Part shown: positions 19,766-27,302 of the stretch, piece by piece
Layout of the letters: the number at the start of each line of letters is the position of its first letter
Numbering within the stretch: the first letter of the stretch is position 1
DNA from: Actinoplanes sp. NBRC 103695
GTDB taxonomy: Bacteria > Actinomycetota > Actinomycetes > Mycobacteriales > Micromonosporaceae
NCBI RefSeq assembly: GCF_030269485.1
Contig: NZ_BSTL01000030.1
Span: 1 to 64,000, forward strand
Length of the DNA stretch: 64,000 nt
Direction of reading: 5' to 3'
Program-made: the position numbers and the translations under genes
Notes under the pieces: generated by a model
Told to the model about the DNA's origin: nothing
Databases searched by the model: none
The model's input: the letters and a program-made list of their open reading frames with translations, nothing else

Positions 19766-20362
19766 ATGACGCACCAGGTGCATGCGTTCGAGCCGCCCGA
19801 GCGGTTCGTCGCCGGTACGGTCGGCGAGCCGGGTGACCGCACCTTCTTCCTCCAGGCCCGTGGCGGCGGCCGCGTGGTCAGCGTGGCCCTGGAGAAGGTG
19901 CAGGTGTCGCTCCTCGCCGAGAAACTCGAGGAACTCCTCACCGAGGCGAGCCGCCGCTTCGACGTCGACATACCGGACGCGCCGGTGCTCCCCGTGCACG
20001 ACAACGAGCCGCTGGACACGCCCGTCGACGAGGAGTTCCGGGTCGGCACGCTGGGGCTGGCCTTCGACGTCGACACCACCACGGTGGTGATCGAGGCGAT
20101 CGAGGCCGGGGAGAGCGACGCCGAGGTGGAGCTCGGCGTCGATGACGACGACGATGACGATGACCTGCCCGACGACGACGAGGACGAGCCCGACGACGAC
20201 CTCGACCGGCTCCGGGTGCGGCTGACCCCCGAGGCGACCCGAGCGTTCATCGACCGCGCCCGCCGCGTGGTCGCCGCCGGCCGCCCGCCCTGCCCGCTCT
20301 GCGGCCAGCCGCTCGACCCGGCGGGCCACCTCTGTCCCCGGCACAACGGTTATCACCGGTGA
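19766..20362 (+). CDS. DUF3090 family protein
   Basis: 198 aa, ATG start. The N-terminus VHAFEPPERFVAGTVGEPG and C-terminal zinc-ribbon-like end CPLCGQPLD...HLCPRHNGY match DUF3090. An uninterrupted acidic tract (mostly Asp, about residues 126-150) separates the halves and is encoded by GAC/GAT repeats. It overlaps the following gene as GTGA. Function unknown; always linked to the phosphatase and the kinase-like gene. Confidence 0.92.
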   Translation: MTHQVHAFEPPERFVAGTVGEPGDRTFFLQARGGGRVVSVALEKVQVSLLAEKLEELLTEASRRFDVDIPDAPVLPVHDNEPLDTPVDEEFRVGTLGLAFDVDTTTVVIEAIEAGESDAEVELGVDDDDDDDDLPDDDEDEPDDDLDRLRVRLTPEATRAFIDRARRVVAAGRPPCPLCGQPLDPAGHLCPRHNGYHR

Positions 20363-21165
20363 CGATCTCGGTGCTGCCCGAGGACGACGCGGTCGAACTG
20401 CTGACCCGCGGCGAGATGGAGCTCGAGGGCCGCCTCGTCGACGCGTCCAACACCACGCTGCGCGCGGAGATCACCCTCGACGGCCTGACCCGGCGCTGCG
20501 TCTACAAGCCGGTGCGCGGCGAGCGCCCGCTGTGGGACTTCCCCGACGGCACGCTGGCCGGCCGCGAGGTGTCGGCCTACCTGGTGTCGCAGTCCACCGG
20601 CTGGGGCCTGGTGCCGCCGACGATCCTGCGCGACGGCCCGCTCGGCGTGGGCGCCTGCCAGCTCTGGATCGACGAGCCGGAGGGGGCGCAGTCGCTGATC
20701 GGTTTCGTGCCGGCCTACGACATCCCCGAGGGCTGGCTGGCCGTCGCCAACGCCCGCGACGAGGAGGGCGACGCGTACGCGCTGGCCCACGCCGACGACG
20801 CGCGCCTGGCCCGCCTGGCCGTGCTGGACGCCGTCATCAACAACGCCGACCGCAAGGGCGGCCACGTCCTGTACGCCCCCGAGGACCGCGTCTTCGGCGT
20901 CGACCACGGCGTTTCCTTCCACGTCGAGAACAAGCTGCGCACGGTCCTGTGGGGCTGGACGGGCAAGCCGCTCCCGCCGGACGCGGTCGAGACGCTCACG
21001 TCCTTGCGCTCGGCCCTGGACGGCAAGCTGGGCGCGGCCCTCGAGGAGCACCTGACGATCACCGAGGTCCAGCACGTCCGCCTGCGCGTGAAGCGCCTGC
21101 TGCGCTCCGCGAAGTTCCCGCAGCCCCCGACGGACTGGCCCGCCGTCCCCTGGCCGCCTGTTTAG
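20359..21165 (+). CDS. SCO1664 family protein (PI3/PI4-kinase-like fold)
   Basis: 268 aa, GTG start inside the DUF3090 stop. YKPVRGERPLWDFPDGTLAGREV is the family's nucleotide-binding Lys region; LAVLDAVINNADRKGGHVL and VFGVDHGVSFH correspond to the catalytic loop (N, D) and metal-binding Asp of the lipid-kinase-like fold. The family's substrate is not established. It is third in the phosphatase/DUF3090/kinase unit preceding mshC. Confidence 0.9.
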   Translation: MTISVLPEDDAVELLTRGEMELEGRLVDASNTTLRAEITLDGLTRRCVYKPVRGERPLWDFPDGTLAGREVSAYLVSQSTGWGLVPPTILRDGPLGVGACQLWIDEPEGAQSLIGFVPAYDIPEGWLAVANARDEEGDAYALAHADDARLARLAVLDAVINNADRKGGHVLYAPEDRVFGVDHGVSFHVENKLRTVLWGWTGKPLPPDAVETLTSLRSALDGKLGAALEEHLTITEVQHVRLRVKRLLRSAKFPQPPTDWPAVPWPPV

Positions 21166-21200
21166 AGAGCGCGACCATTTACGCACGTGGAGCGAAGCGA

Positions 21201-21223
21201 CCCTCGGCGTGAGCGGCGGTCCG
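21201..21223. repeat. Dispersed intergenic repeat, copy 1 (upstream of mshC)
   Basis: A 23-bp sequence matching 61276-61298 at 22 of 23 positions; core CCCTCGGCGTGAGCG. Both copies lie 65-80 bp upstream of a plus-strand start (mshC and the site-2 protease). Confidence 0.7.
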
Positions 21224-21302
21224 CACCCACCACCCCGCTACGACCGGCTCTTGATCTTGATCTCGTTGTTGATCTGCTGATGGTGCTGGATAGGCTCTTG
21301 GC

Positions 21303-22541
21303 ATGGACGCTTGGGTGGGGCACGAGGTGCCGTCGTTGCCAGGAACGTCGCCGGCGCTGCGGCTCTACGACTCGGCCCGCCGCGGCGTCTTCGAGAGCGC
21401 GCCGTCCGGGCCCGCCACCATGTACGTCTGCGGCATCACCCCCTACGACGCCACCCACCTGGGCCACGCCGCCACCATGATCACGTTCGACCTGGTGCAG
21501 CGCCTGTGGCGCGACGCCGGGCACCCGGTGACCTACGTGCAGAACGTCACCGACATCGACGACCCGCTGCTCGAGCGGGCCAGCCGCGACGGCGAGGACT
21601 GGCTGGTCCTGGCGATGCGCGAGACCGCCCTGTTCCGTGAGGACATGGAGGCTCTGCGGATCATCCCGCCGGCCCATTACGTCGGCGCCGTCGAGTCCAT
21701 CCCGCGCATCGCCGGCCACGTCCGTGACCTGATCGCCGCGGGCTGCGCCTACACGCTCGAGGACGGCACCGGCGACGTCTACTTCAAGGTGGCGTCGGCC
21801 CCCGACTTCGGCTACGAGTCGCACCTGTCTCGCGACGAGATGGTGGCGCTGTCGGCCGAGCGCGGCGGCGACCCGGAGCGCGCCGGCAAGCTGGACCCGC
21901 TCGACCCGCTGCTGTGGCGCGGCGCCCGCGACGGCGAACCGGCCTGGGACGGCGGCGACCTCGGCCCCGGCCGCCCCGGCTGGCACATCGAGTGCGCGAC
22001 CATCGCCCTCACCCTGCTGGGCACCACGATCGACGTGCAGGGCGGCGGCAACGACCTGCTGTACCCGCACCACGAGTGCTCGGCCGCCCACGCCGAGACG
22101 CTGACCGGCGACCGCCCGTTCGCCCGCCATTTCGTCCACGCCGGCATGATCGGCCTCGACGGCGCGAAGATGTCGAAGTCGAAGGGCAATCTGGTCTTCG
22201 TCTCCCGCCTGCGCGGCGACGGCGTCGACCCGATGGCCGTCCGGCTGGGCCTGCTGGCCGGCCACTACCGCTCCGATCGGGAGTGGACCGACGACGTCCT
22301 CAAGACCGGCCACCAGCGGCTGGCACGCTGGCGCACGGCAGCGTCGTCCGCCTCCGGGCCGTCGGGCGAGGGCTTCCTCTCCGCCGTACGCGAGGCGCTC
22401 GCCGATGACCTCGACGCCCCGTCCGCGCTGGCCGTGGTGGACGCCTGGTCGGAGGCCGCGATGGCCGGCGCCGGCGACGATCCGGCGGCGCCGGCGTTGA
22501 TGGCCCGTACGGTCGACGCCCTCCTCGGCATCCGCCTGTGA
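21303..22541 (+). CDS. mshC: Cysteine:glucosaminyl-inositol ligase, mycothiol biosynthesis
   Basis: 412 aa. Class I aminoacyl-tRNA-synthetase-like fold: YVCGITPYDATHLGHA (HIGH motif) and the KMSKSKGN signature, plus GGNDLLYPHHECSAAHAE carrying zinc ligands. It joins L-cysteine to GlcN-inositol using ATP, the penultimate step to mycothiol, the actinobacterial redox buffer. Length and motifs separate it from cysteinyl-tRNA synthetase. The start is 137 bp after the kinase-like gene; the stop overlaps the next gene by 4 nt. Confidence 0.96.
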   Translation: MDAWVGHEVPSLPGTSPALRLYDSARRGVFESAPSGPATMYVCGITPYDATHLGHAATMITFDLVQRLWRDAGHPVTYVQNVTDIDDPLLERASRDGEDWLVLAMRETALFREDMEALRIIPPAHYVGAVESIPRIAGHVRDLIAAGCAYTLEDGTGDVYFKVASAPDFGYESHLSRDEMVALSAERGGDPERAGKLDPLDPLLWRGARDGEPAWDGGDLGPGRPGWHIECATIALTLLGTTIDVQGGGNDLLYPHHECSAAHAETLTGDRPFARHFVHAGMIGLDGAKMSKSKGNLVFVSRLRGDGVDPMAVRLGLLAGHYRSDREWTDDVLKTGHQRLARWRTAASSASGPSGEGFLSAVREALADDLDAPSALAVVDAWSEAAMAGAGDDPAAPALMARTVDALLGIRL

Positions 22542-22957
22542 CCGCTGCCGCCGGTTCGCCGCGGCAGCGGGTCGAGGCTGAGGTCGCGCGGCGCGGCGCG
22601 GACGCCCTCGTCGACGGCTGCCTGGCCATGCTGACCGGGGTGGCCGTGGACGTCGATCTGCTGGTCGTGCTGGCCGGCCCGATGTCGCCGCGCTACCTGG
22701 ACGCGCCGGTCGAGCAGCAGTACTGGCTCCGGGTCTGGCCGGCCCGCGGGCTGCTCTGGGCGCCCTGGCGCGACCGCACCGCGAGCCCGATCGCGGCCGC
22801 GCTGTCCGACGAGCATTGGCGGGTCCGGGAGATGGCCGCCAAGGTGGTCGTCCGCCACCGGGTCGACGAAGCCTTCGACGCGATCACCGCGATGCTCGAC
22901 GACGAGAACCCGCGGGTCCGCCACGCGGCGGCCCGCGCCCTCCGGACTCTTTCCTAG
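22538..22957 (+). CDS. HEAT-repeat protein
   Basis: 139 aa, GTG overlapping the mshC stop. The C-terminal half has two HEAT-like units (HWRVREMAAKVVVRHRVDEA and NPRVRHAAARALRTL); the N-terminal half contains a hydrophobic stretch around LLVVLAGPMSPRYL. Scaffold-type protein with no catalytic residues. Ends 9 bp from the convergent GntR gene. Confidence 0.8.
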   Translation: MTAAAGSPRQRVEAEVARRGADALVDGCLAMLTGVAVDVDLLVVLAGPMSPRYLDAPVEQQYWLRVWPARGLLWAPWRDRTASPIAAALSDEHWRVREMAAKVVVRHRVDEAFDAITAMLDDENPRVRHAAARALRTLS

Positions 22958-22966
22958 GCTCTTCTT

Positions 22967-23758
22967 CTAGGCCAGGGCGAATCCCGGGTCGGGGTCGGGG
23001 TCGGGGGTGGGCGCCGGGATCTTGTAGTCCTCGGTCAGCGTCGTCATCGGCCCCGGCCAGGTCGCCTGGGCCACCTCGATCGGCTTGCGGGTCTCGTCGA
23101 AGGCCACGTGCAGCAGATGCAGCACCGGCGTGTCGGGCCGGATCTGCAGGATCTCCGCTTCCTCGCGGCTGGGCTGGCGGGCGCTGATCGTGTCGGTGGC
23201 CGAGGTGTAGCGGCGGCCCAGCGCCTCCTCCGCCTCCTGGTAGAGCGGCCGCCCGAACGCCTCGCGCCGTTCCAGGGAGGTGCCGGTGACGTCCTTCAGC
23301 CGGAACCAGGAGGCGCCGACCTCGACCGCGGCGTCGTCGGTGCGCACGATGTGCCGGCGGACCAGCATCTCGGTGCCGTCCCGCACGCCGAACGCGTCCG
23401 CCACCTCCGGGGGAGCGGGCTCGCGGCCGACCCCGGCGAGCTGCTGGCGGTAGCGCGCGGCCAGATCCGCGTGGTAGCCGCGGTGCGAGCCGTACCTGCC
23501 GCGGGCCAGGCGGTTGAGGCGGCGGCGGGTGCCCCGGACGTACGTGCCGGAGCCCGGCTTGGTGATCAGGATGCCTTCGACGCGCAGCTGGTCGACGGTG
23601 CGCTGCACGGTCTGCTTGGCGACGCCGAACATCTCGGCCATCGCCGGGATCGACGGGAGGCGTTCGCCGGGCTGCCAGTCGCCGCGGCGGATGCGCTCCT
23701 TCAGCTGGGTGGCGATCTGGCGGTGCGGGAACTCGGCGGCGCCCGGGTTGATCGTCAT
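22967..23758 (-). CDS. GntR-family (HutC subfamily) transcriptional regulator
   Basis: 263 aa. Winged HTH at 12-75 (RIRRGDWQPGERLPSIPAMA, VAKQTVQRTVDQLR) and a UTRA effector-binding domain at about 95-245. The C-terminus ends in a PDPDPDPG tail. Three tandem CCTAGG boxes immediately upstream are the likely self-operator. The effector is unknown. Confidence 0.92.
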   Translation of the reverse strand: MTINPGAAEFPHRQIATQLKERIRRGDWQPGERLPSIPAMAEMFGVAKQTVQRTVDQLRVEGILITKPGSGTYVRGTRRRLNRLARGRYGSHRGYHADLAARYRQQLAGVGREPAPPEVADAFGVRDGTEMLVRRHIVRTDDAAVEVGASWFRLKDVTGTSLERREAFGRPLYQEAEEALGRRYTSATDTISARQPSREEAEILQIRPDTPVLHLLHVAFDETRKPIEVAQATWPGPMTTLTEDYKIPAPTPDPDPDPGFALA

Positions 23759-23773
23759 CGCGTACCTCCTAGC

Positions 23774-23797
23774 CCTAGGTTCCTAGGATGCCCTAGG
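23774..23797. promoter_or_regulatory. Tandem CCTAGG boxes, probable GntR operator
   Basis: CCTAGG at 23774-23779, 23782-23787 and 23792-23797, spaced 8 and 10 bp, located 16-39 bp from the GntR start and 55 bp before the divergent membrane-protein gene. Palindromic CTAG-centred sites are common for GntR regulators. Confidence 0.6.
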
Positions 23798-23851
23798 CGA
23801 CGTGCCCGGCCCGGCAGCGACACGCCCGGGCCGATCTGCGAAGCTCTCCGC

Positions 23852-24199
23852 GTGGAAGCACTCCGGCTGATCCTTCTGTACGTGCACCTGATCGGTTTCG
23901 CGCTCCTGCTGGGTGGCCTGGTCACGCAGTACCTCAGCGGCAAGATCCGGATCAACAAGGCGGTGCTCTGGGGCGCCATCGTCCAACTGCTCAGCGGCAT
24001 AGGCCTGGCCGCGCCGCTGCGTGGTGGCGGTGACGCCGAGCCGAGCCCGGTCAAACTCGCCGTCAAGCTGGTGATCGCGCTGCTGATCTTCGTGATGGTG
24101 TTCTTCTCCCGGAAACGCGACGCCGTCAACAAGGGCCACTTCCTGGCCATCGCCGGCCTGACCCTGGCCAACGCCGCGGTCGCCGTCTTCTGGCGCTGA
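23852..24199 (+). CDS. Small four-helix membrane protein
   Basis: 115 aa, GTG start (MEALRLILLYVHLIG). Hydrophobic segments at about 5-25, 36-55, 68-86 and 96-113. Family not recognised with certainty. It is divergent from the GntR gene, so it may be that regulator's target. Its stop codon lies inside the first unit of a 16-bp tandem repeat. Confidence 0.75.
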   Translation: MEALRLILLYVHLIGFALLLGGLVTQYLSGKIRINKAVLWGAIVQLLSGIGLAAPLRGGGDAEPSPVKLAVKLVIALLIFVMVFFSRKRDAVNKGHFLAIAGLTLANAAVAVFWR

Positions 24200-24304
24200 G
24201 CCTCGCGTGCGCTGAGCCTCACGTGCGCTGAGCCCCGCATGCGCTGAGCCTCACGTGCGCTGAGCCCCGCATGCGCTGAGCCTCACGTGCGCTGAGCCCC
24301 GCAT
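24193..24304. repeat. 16-bp tandem repeat, seven units
   Basis: Unit GCGCTGAGCCTCACGT alternates with GCGCTGAGCCCCGCAT from 24193 to 24304 (7 units; the first differs by one base), followed by a partial unit. It begins in the last codons of the membrane-protein gene and fills much of the gap before the methyltransferase. Confidence 0.95.
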
Positions 24305-24370
24305 GCGCTGAAGCGCGCTCGCTCTGAATCCCGCTTGCCCCGGGGGCGTGCAGCCGCGATCGTCGATCAC

Positions 24371-25162
24371 ATGCTGACCCCGGAGATCCTCGAGTACTAC
24401 GAGCGCGGCGGCGAGACCGTCCGGCTGTCCAGCGGCGTCGGGCGGTTGGAGTTCCTGCGTACGTGGGACATCCTGACCCGTATCCTGCCGCCGCCACCCG
24501 CCGTGATCGTGGACGTCGGTGGCGCCACGGGCGTCTACGCGGGCCCGCTGGCGCATGCCGGCTACCAGGTGACCGTCGTCGACCCGGTGCCCGCACACAT
24601 CTCGTCCGCCGCCGAACTGCCCGGGGTCGCTGCCGTGCTCGGCGACGTCCGCTCCCTGCCGCAGGGCGACGGCACCGCTGACGTCGTACTCCTGATGGGG
24701 CCTCTTTATCACCTGCCCGATCCCGCGGAACGAGCTCTGGCGTGGCGAGAGGCCGTCCGCGTCGCCCGTGCCGGTGGGCTGGTGGCCGGCGCGACGATCA
24801 CCCGCCATGCGCCGCTGCTGGACGTCGTTGCGCGCGGCCTCTTCGGCGACCGGGAGGTGCAGGCGGTCACCCTCGACGACCTGGCGCACGGCCGGCACGT
24901 CAGCCCGCCCGGTCGCCCACTGTTCACGACGGCCTACTTCCACGCCCCCGGTGAGCCGGCCAGGGAGGCCTCGGCGGCGGGTTTGACGGGGGTACGCACG
25001 CTCGCGGTCGAAGGTCCGGTCTGGCCGATGGCCGACCGGGTGGCCGACCTGCTCGACGACCCGGTGACGTCGGCCGAGTTCCTGTCCGTGCTGCGCGGCC
25101 TCGAGGCCGAGCCGTCGCTGCTCGGCGCCTCCAGCCACTTGCTGACATTTGGCAAATCCTGA
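24371..25162 (+). CDS. SAM-dependent class I methyltransferase
   Basis: 263 aa, ATG start. Motif I VIVDVGGATGVYAGPLA, motif II acidic VTVVDPVP, and the VVLLMGPLYHLPDPAERALAWREA motif IV/V region mark a Rossmann-fold methyltransferase. Substrate unknown. There is a 224-bp structured gap to the DUF6232 gene downstream. Confidence 0.88.
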   Translation: MLTPEILEYYERGGETVRLSSGVGRLEFLRTWDILTRILPPPPAVIVDVGGATGVYAGPLAHAGYQVTVVDPVPAHISSAAELPGVAAVLGDVRSLPQGDGTADVVLLMGPLYHLPDPAERALAWREAVRVARAGGLVAGATITRHAPLLDVVARGLFGDREVQAVTLDDLAHGRHVSPPGRPLFTTAYFHAPGEPAREASAAGLTGVRTLAVEGPVWPMADRVADLLDDPVTSAEFLSVLRGLEAEPSLLGASSHLLTFGKS

Positions 25163-25176
25163 CGGCCGTACTGCAA

Positions 25177-25189
25177 TCTGCGGTATAGC
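25177..25189 (+). promoter_or_regulatory. Shared 13-mer promoter motif, copy 1
   Basis: TCTGCGGTATAGC lies 210 bp before the DUF6232 start and recurs with one change (TCTGCGATATAGC) at 25849-25861 before the DUF5753 regulator. TATAGC could be a -10 element; both genes may share one sigma factor or regulator. Confidence 0.4.
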
Positions 25190-25252
25190 AGTTACGTCCG
25201 CTTGGCCGCATACTGAGTGCAGCGTCACGATAGGGGTCCGTGGACGAAGGAA

Positions 25253-25378
25253 GCGGCGCCCAGCTGCCACTGAGCGCCGCCTCGGGCATCCGACCCCGGA
25301 AAGGGGAAAGGGTGTGCCCGCTCAAATCCCATCCTTCTCCTCCTTTCCGGGTCGGTGCAAGACCCGCGCGGAAGGAGG
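25253..25378 (+). promoter_or_regulatory. Structured 5' leader that can sequester the DUF6232 ribosome binding site
   Basis: Pairings read by eye: hairpin GCGGCGC 25253-25259 / GCGCCGC 25274-25280; stem CGGGCA 25283-25288 / TGCCCG 25315-25320 enclosing CCCC/GGGG; anti-SD 25339-25348 plus GGGTC 25349-25353 pairing with GACCC 25361-25365 and the SD GGAAGGAGG 25370-25378. An alternative helix CCCGGAAAGG 25295-25304 / CCTTTCCGGG 25342-25351 would free the SD. This is the layout of a riboswitch or attenuator; no known class was recognised. Confidence 0.5.
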
Positions 25379-25386
25379 TGAAGCAG

Positions 25387-25800
25387 TTGACCGTCTACTT
25401 CAGAAGCCACCGCCTGGTGATCACCGACAACCTCGTCAAGGTCCGGGTCGACCGGGGGTGGCAGGTGTGGGTGATCGCCGAGCTGAACGGCTTCTCCGTA
25501 CGGCACGACGAACCACCGTGGACCACCGGGATGTGGGCGCCGGGCTCGTCGGCGATCGTCGTCGGCCTGCTGGCGTCCCAGCTCGGAGGCTGGGCGCTGC
25601 CGCTGGCCCTGGTCGTCTTCGGCCTGGCGGCGCTCATCGCGCTCATCGAACGCCGGCGAGCGAAGGCCAGATCCTGTTCCCGGCTGCAGGCCGAGTACAA
25701 GGGCTCCGGCGTGGTCGTCTTCGAACTGCCCCGCAGCGAGTTCGACGCCGCCTGCCGAGGCTTGCTCCGAGCAATCGAGCGAAGGGAAGACACGCAGTAG
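25387..25800 (+). CDS. DUF6232 family membrane protein
   Basis: 137 aa from TTG at 25387, chosen because GGAAGGAGG ends 8 nt upstream and the product then starts MTVYFRSHRLVITD, the family N-terminus. A beta-rich N-terminal part is followed by one or two hydrophobic segments (about 55-90) and a basic ERRRAKAR stretch, then a polar C-terminal domain. Function unknown. Translation may be controlled by the upstream RNA structure. Confidence 0.75.
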   Translation: MTVYFRSHRLVITDNLVKVRVDRGWQVWVIAELNGFSVRHDEPPWTTGMWAPGSSAIVVGLLASQLGGWALPLALVVFGLAALIALIERRRAKARSCSRLQAEYKGSGVVVFELPRSEFDAACRGLLRAIERREDTQ

Positions 25801-25818
25801 TAAAGATCCGGGATCAAC

Positions 25819-25882
25819 GAGCCTGCCGTACTGGCGTACCGTTCCGTGTCTGCGATATAGCTAGTAGGGATACGGCAGGCTC
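25819..25882. promoter_or_regulatory. 12-bp perfect inverted repeat framing the DUF5753 gene promoter
   Basis: GAGCCTGCCGTA at 25819-25830 is exactly complementary to TACGGCAGGCTC at 25871-25882, 40 bp apart. Between them lies TCTGCGATATAGC (25849-25861), a probable -10 region. The right arm ends 30 bp before the start codon. Possible operator for looping or a large stem in the leader. Confidence 0.5.
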
Positions 25883-25912
25883 ACGCAGTGTTATCGATGG
25901 AGGCACAAGGTC

Positions 25913-26791
25913 GTGTCGGGTCGGGCTGAATACCCCGCCGTCAGCCGATGGCGGGTCCGCCACGCCCTGCGGCAGGCGCGCGACGCCAAGGGCCTGACCC
26001 AGACCGAGGTCGCCGTCGCCATGGAGTGGTCCCTCTCCAAGGTTCAGCGCATCGAGCTGGGCGAGGTCAACGTCTCGGCGACCGACCTCCGCTCCGTCCT
26101 CGACCTCCTCGACATCACCGACCCGGCAATGGTCGGCGAGCTTCTCGAGGAAGCCCGGATGTCCCGCCGTGAGCGCTGGGTGGTGGACCCGGACCTGCGC
26201 GAGCACCTGACGGTCAACTCCGTCCAGCTGTTGCAGTTCGAGGCCGTCGCCGACTCGACACGTTGGTTCCAGACCAACATTCTTCCGGGGATCCTGCAGA
26301 CCCCTGCCTACACCGAGGCGGTCCTGAGGTTCTACGACCCCGAGATCGATGACAACCGTCTCAAGGCGCACCTGGGCGCCCGGGCGCAACGGCGCCGGAC
26401 GGTGCTCGACCGGACCGACTCCTCGCAACTGAGCGTGATTCTCTACGAGCCGGTGCTGATGATGAACGTCGGCGGCGTGGACGTCATGGCGGAACAGCTC
26501 CGGGACCTCGCGGTGACGGCGGGCCGGCCGAACGTGAATGTTCGGGTTCTGCCGGTGTCGGAGGGACTCCTGGCCAACGTCGGGTCCTTCTGCCTCCTGG
26601 GTGTGAAACGCGGGGTATTTCATGGCGAGTTGGTCTACCGTGAGATCTCGGAAACCGACTATCTTGATGACGATCCCGGGGTGGTGAACCTTCACCGCCG
26701 AGTCTTCACTGACGCATGGGAAAGTGCCTTGCCTCAGGTGAAGTCGGTCAAGCGGATCGTCGCGGAAGCTGCGGCCCTCGAGGCAAGCTGA
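25913..26791 (+). CDS. XRE-family regulator with DUF5753 domain
   Basis: 292 aa, GTG with GGAGG 9 nt upstream. Helix-turn-helix at 15-70 (LTQTEVAVAMEWSLSKVQRIE), then DUF5753 (about 100-285; FQTNILPGILQTPAYTEAVL is the family core). Such genes are paired with DUF397 genes in actinomycetes (Scr1/Scr2-type pairs reported as toxin-antitoxin-like). Two DUF397 genes follow directly. Confidence 0.93.
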   Translation: MSGRAEYPAVSRWRVRHALRQARDAKGLTQTEVAVAMEWSLSKVQRIELGEVNVSATDLRSVLDLLDITDPAMVGELLEEARMSRRERWVVDPDLREHLTVNSVQLLQFEAVADSTRWFQTNILPGILQTPAYTEAVLRFYDPEIDDNRLKAHLGARAQRRRTVLDRTDSSQLSVILYEPVLMMNVGGVDVMAEQLRDLAVTAGRPNVNVRVLPVSEGLLANVGSFCLLGVKRGVFHGELVYREISETDYLDDDPGVVNLHRRVFTDAWESALPQVKSVKRIVAEAAALEAS

Positions 26792-26805
26792 GGATTGAGG
26801 GTTGG

Positions 26806-26994
26806 ATGCAGGCCACGACGGAGTGGATGAAGAGCTCGTATTGCTCGAGTGGGCAGTGTGTGGAAGTTGCCGACGGCCTCGAGTTTGTTGCTGTGCGTGA
26901 TGGTAAGCGTCCGGACGACGGGGTGCTAAAGGTCTCGCACAATGACTGGCGTGGATTCCTCGAGGGGATCCAGGCGGGCGACTTCCCTCGCTGA
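26806..26994 (+). CDS. DUF397 domain protein
   Basis: 62 aa. WMKSSYCSSGQCVEVADGLEFVAVRDGK and VSHNDWRGFLEGIQAGDF are the complete DUF397 fold. ATG at 26806 with GAGGG upstream, 14 bp after the DUF5753 stop. It likely binds or antagonises the DUF5753 regulator. Confidence 0.92.
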   Translation: MQATTEWMKSSYCSSGQCVEVADGLEFVAVRDGKRPDDGVLKVSHNDWRGFLEGIQAGDFPR

Positions 26995-27009
26995 GAGTCT
27001 GGCTTGCTG

Positions 27010-27039
27010 GTGCGTCGGCTACGGTCGGCGCACTTTTTT
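27010..27039 (+). terminator. Intrinsic terminator after the first DUF397 gene
   Basis: Stem GTGCGTCGGC / GTCGGCGCAC with loop TACG (27010-27033, two G-T pairs) followed by six T (27034-27039). It separates the DUF5753-DUF397 pair from the second DUF397 gene. Confidence 0.75.
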
Positions 27040-27111
27040 GTGCACCGACTAAGTCTTCGTTAAGGAAGCGGGCTCCAGTACGCTGGCGATCGGATACGAG
27101 GGGAGGCTTCC

Positions 27112-27297
27112 ATGACGGCCCTGGAAAATCTGGTGTGGACGCGCAGCAGCTTCTGCTCGAGCGGGGCGTGTGCCGAGGTGGCCTTCGACGGCGAGTTCGT
27201 CTACCTGCGGAACAATCGCGAGCCCGAGAAGATCATCAAGCTGGACCTCGACGAGTGGGCTGCCCTGAAGCAGGGCATCCACAATGGCGATTTCTGA
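27112..27297 (+). CDS. DUF397 domain protein, second copy
   Basis: 61 aa; TRSSFCSSGACAEVAFDGEFVYLRNN and LDEWAALKQGIHNGDF give the DUF397 signature. GGGAGG lies 6-7 nt before the ATG. It lies beyond the terminator, so it may have its own promoter. It ends 5 bp from the convergent PAC2 gene. Confidence 0.92.
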   Translation: MTALENLVWTRSSFCSSGACAEVAFDGEFVYLRNNREPEKIIKLDLDEWAALKQGIHNGDF

Positions 27298-27302
27298 CGG
27301 TA

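Noticed and set aside
24193..24304. CRISPR-like array
   Set aside because: Units are contiguous 16-bp repeats without unique spacers; a minisatellite.
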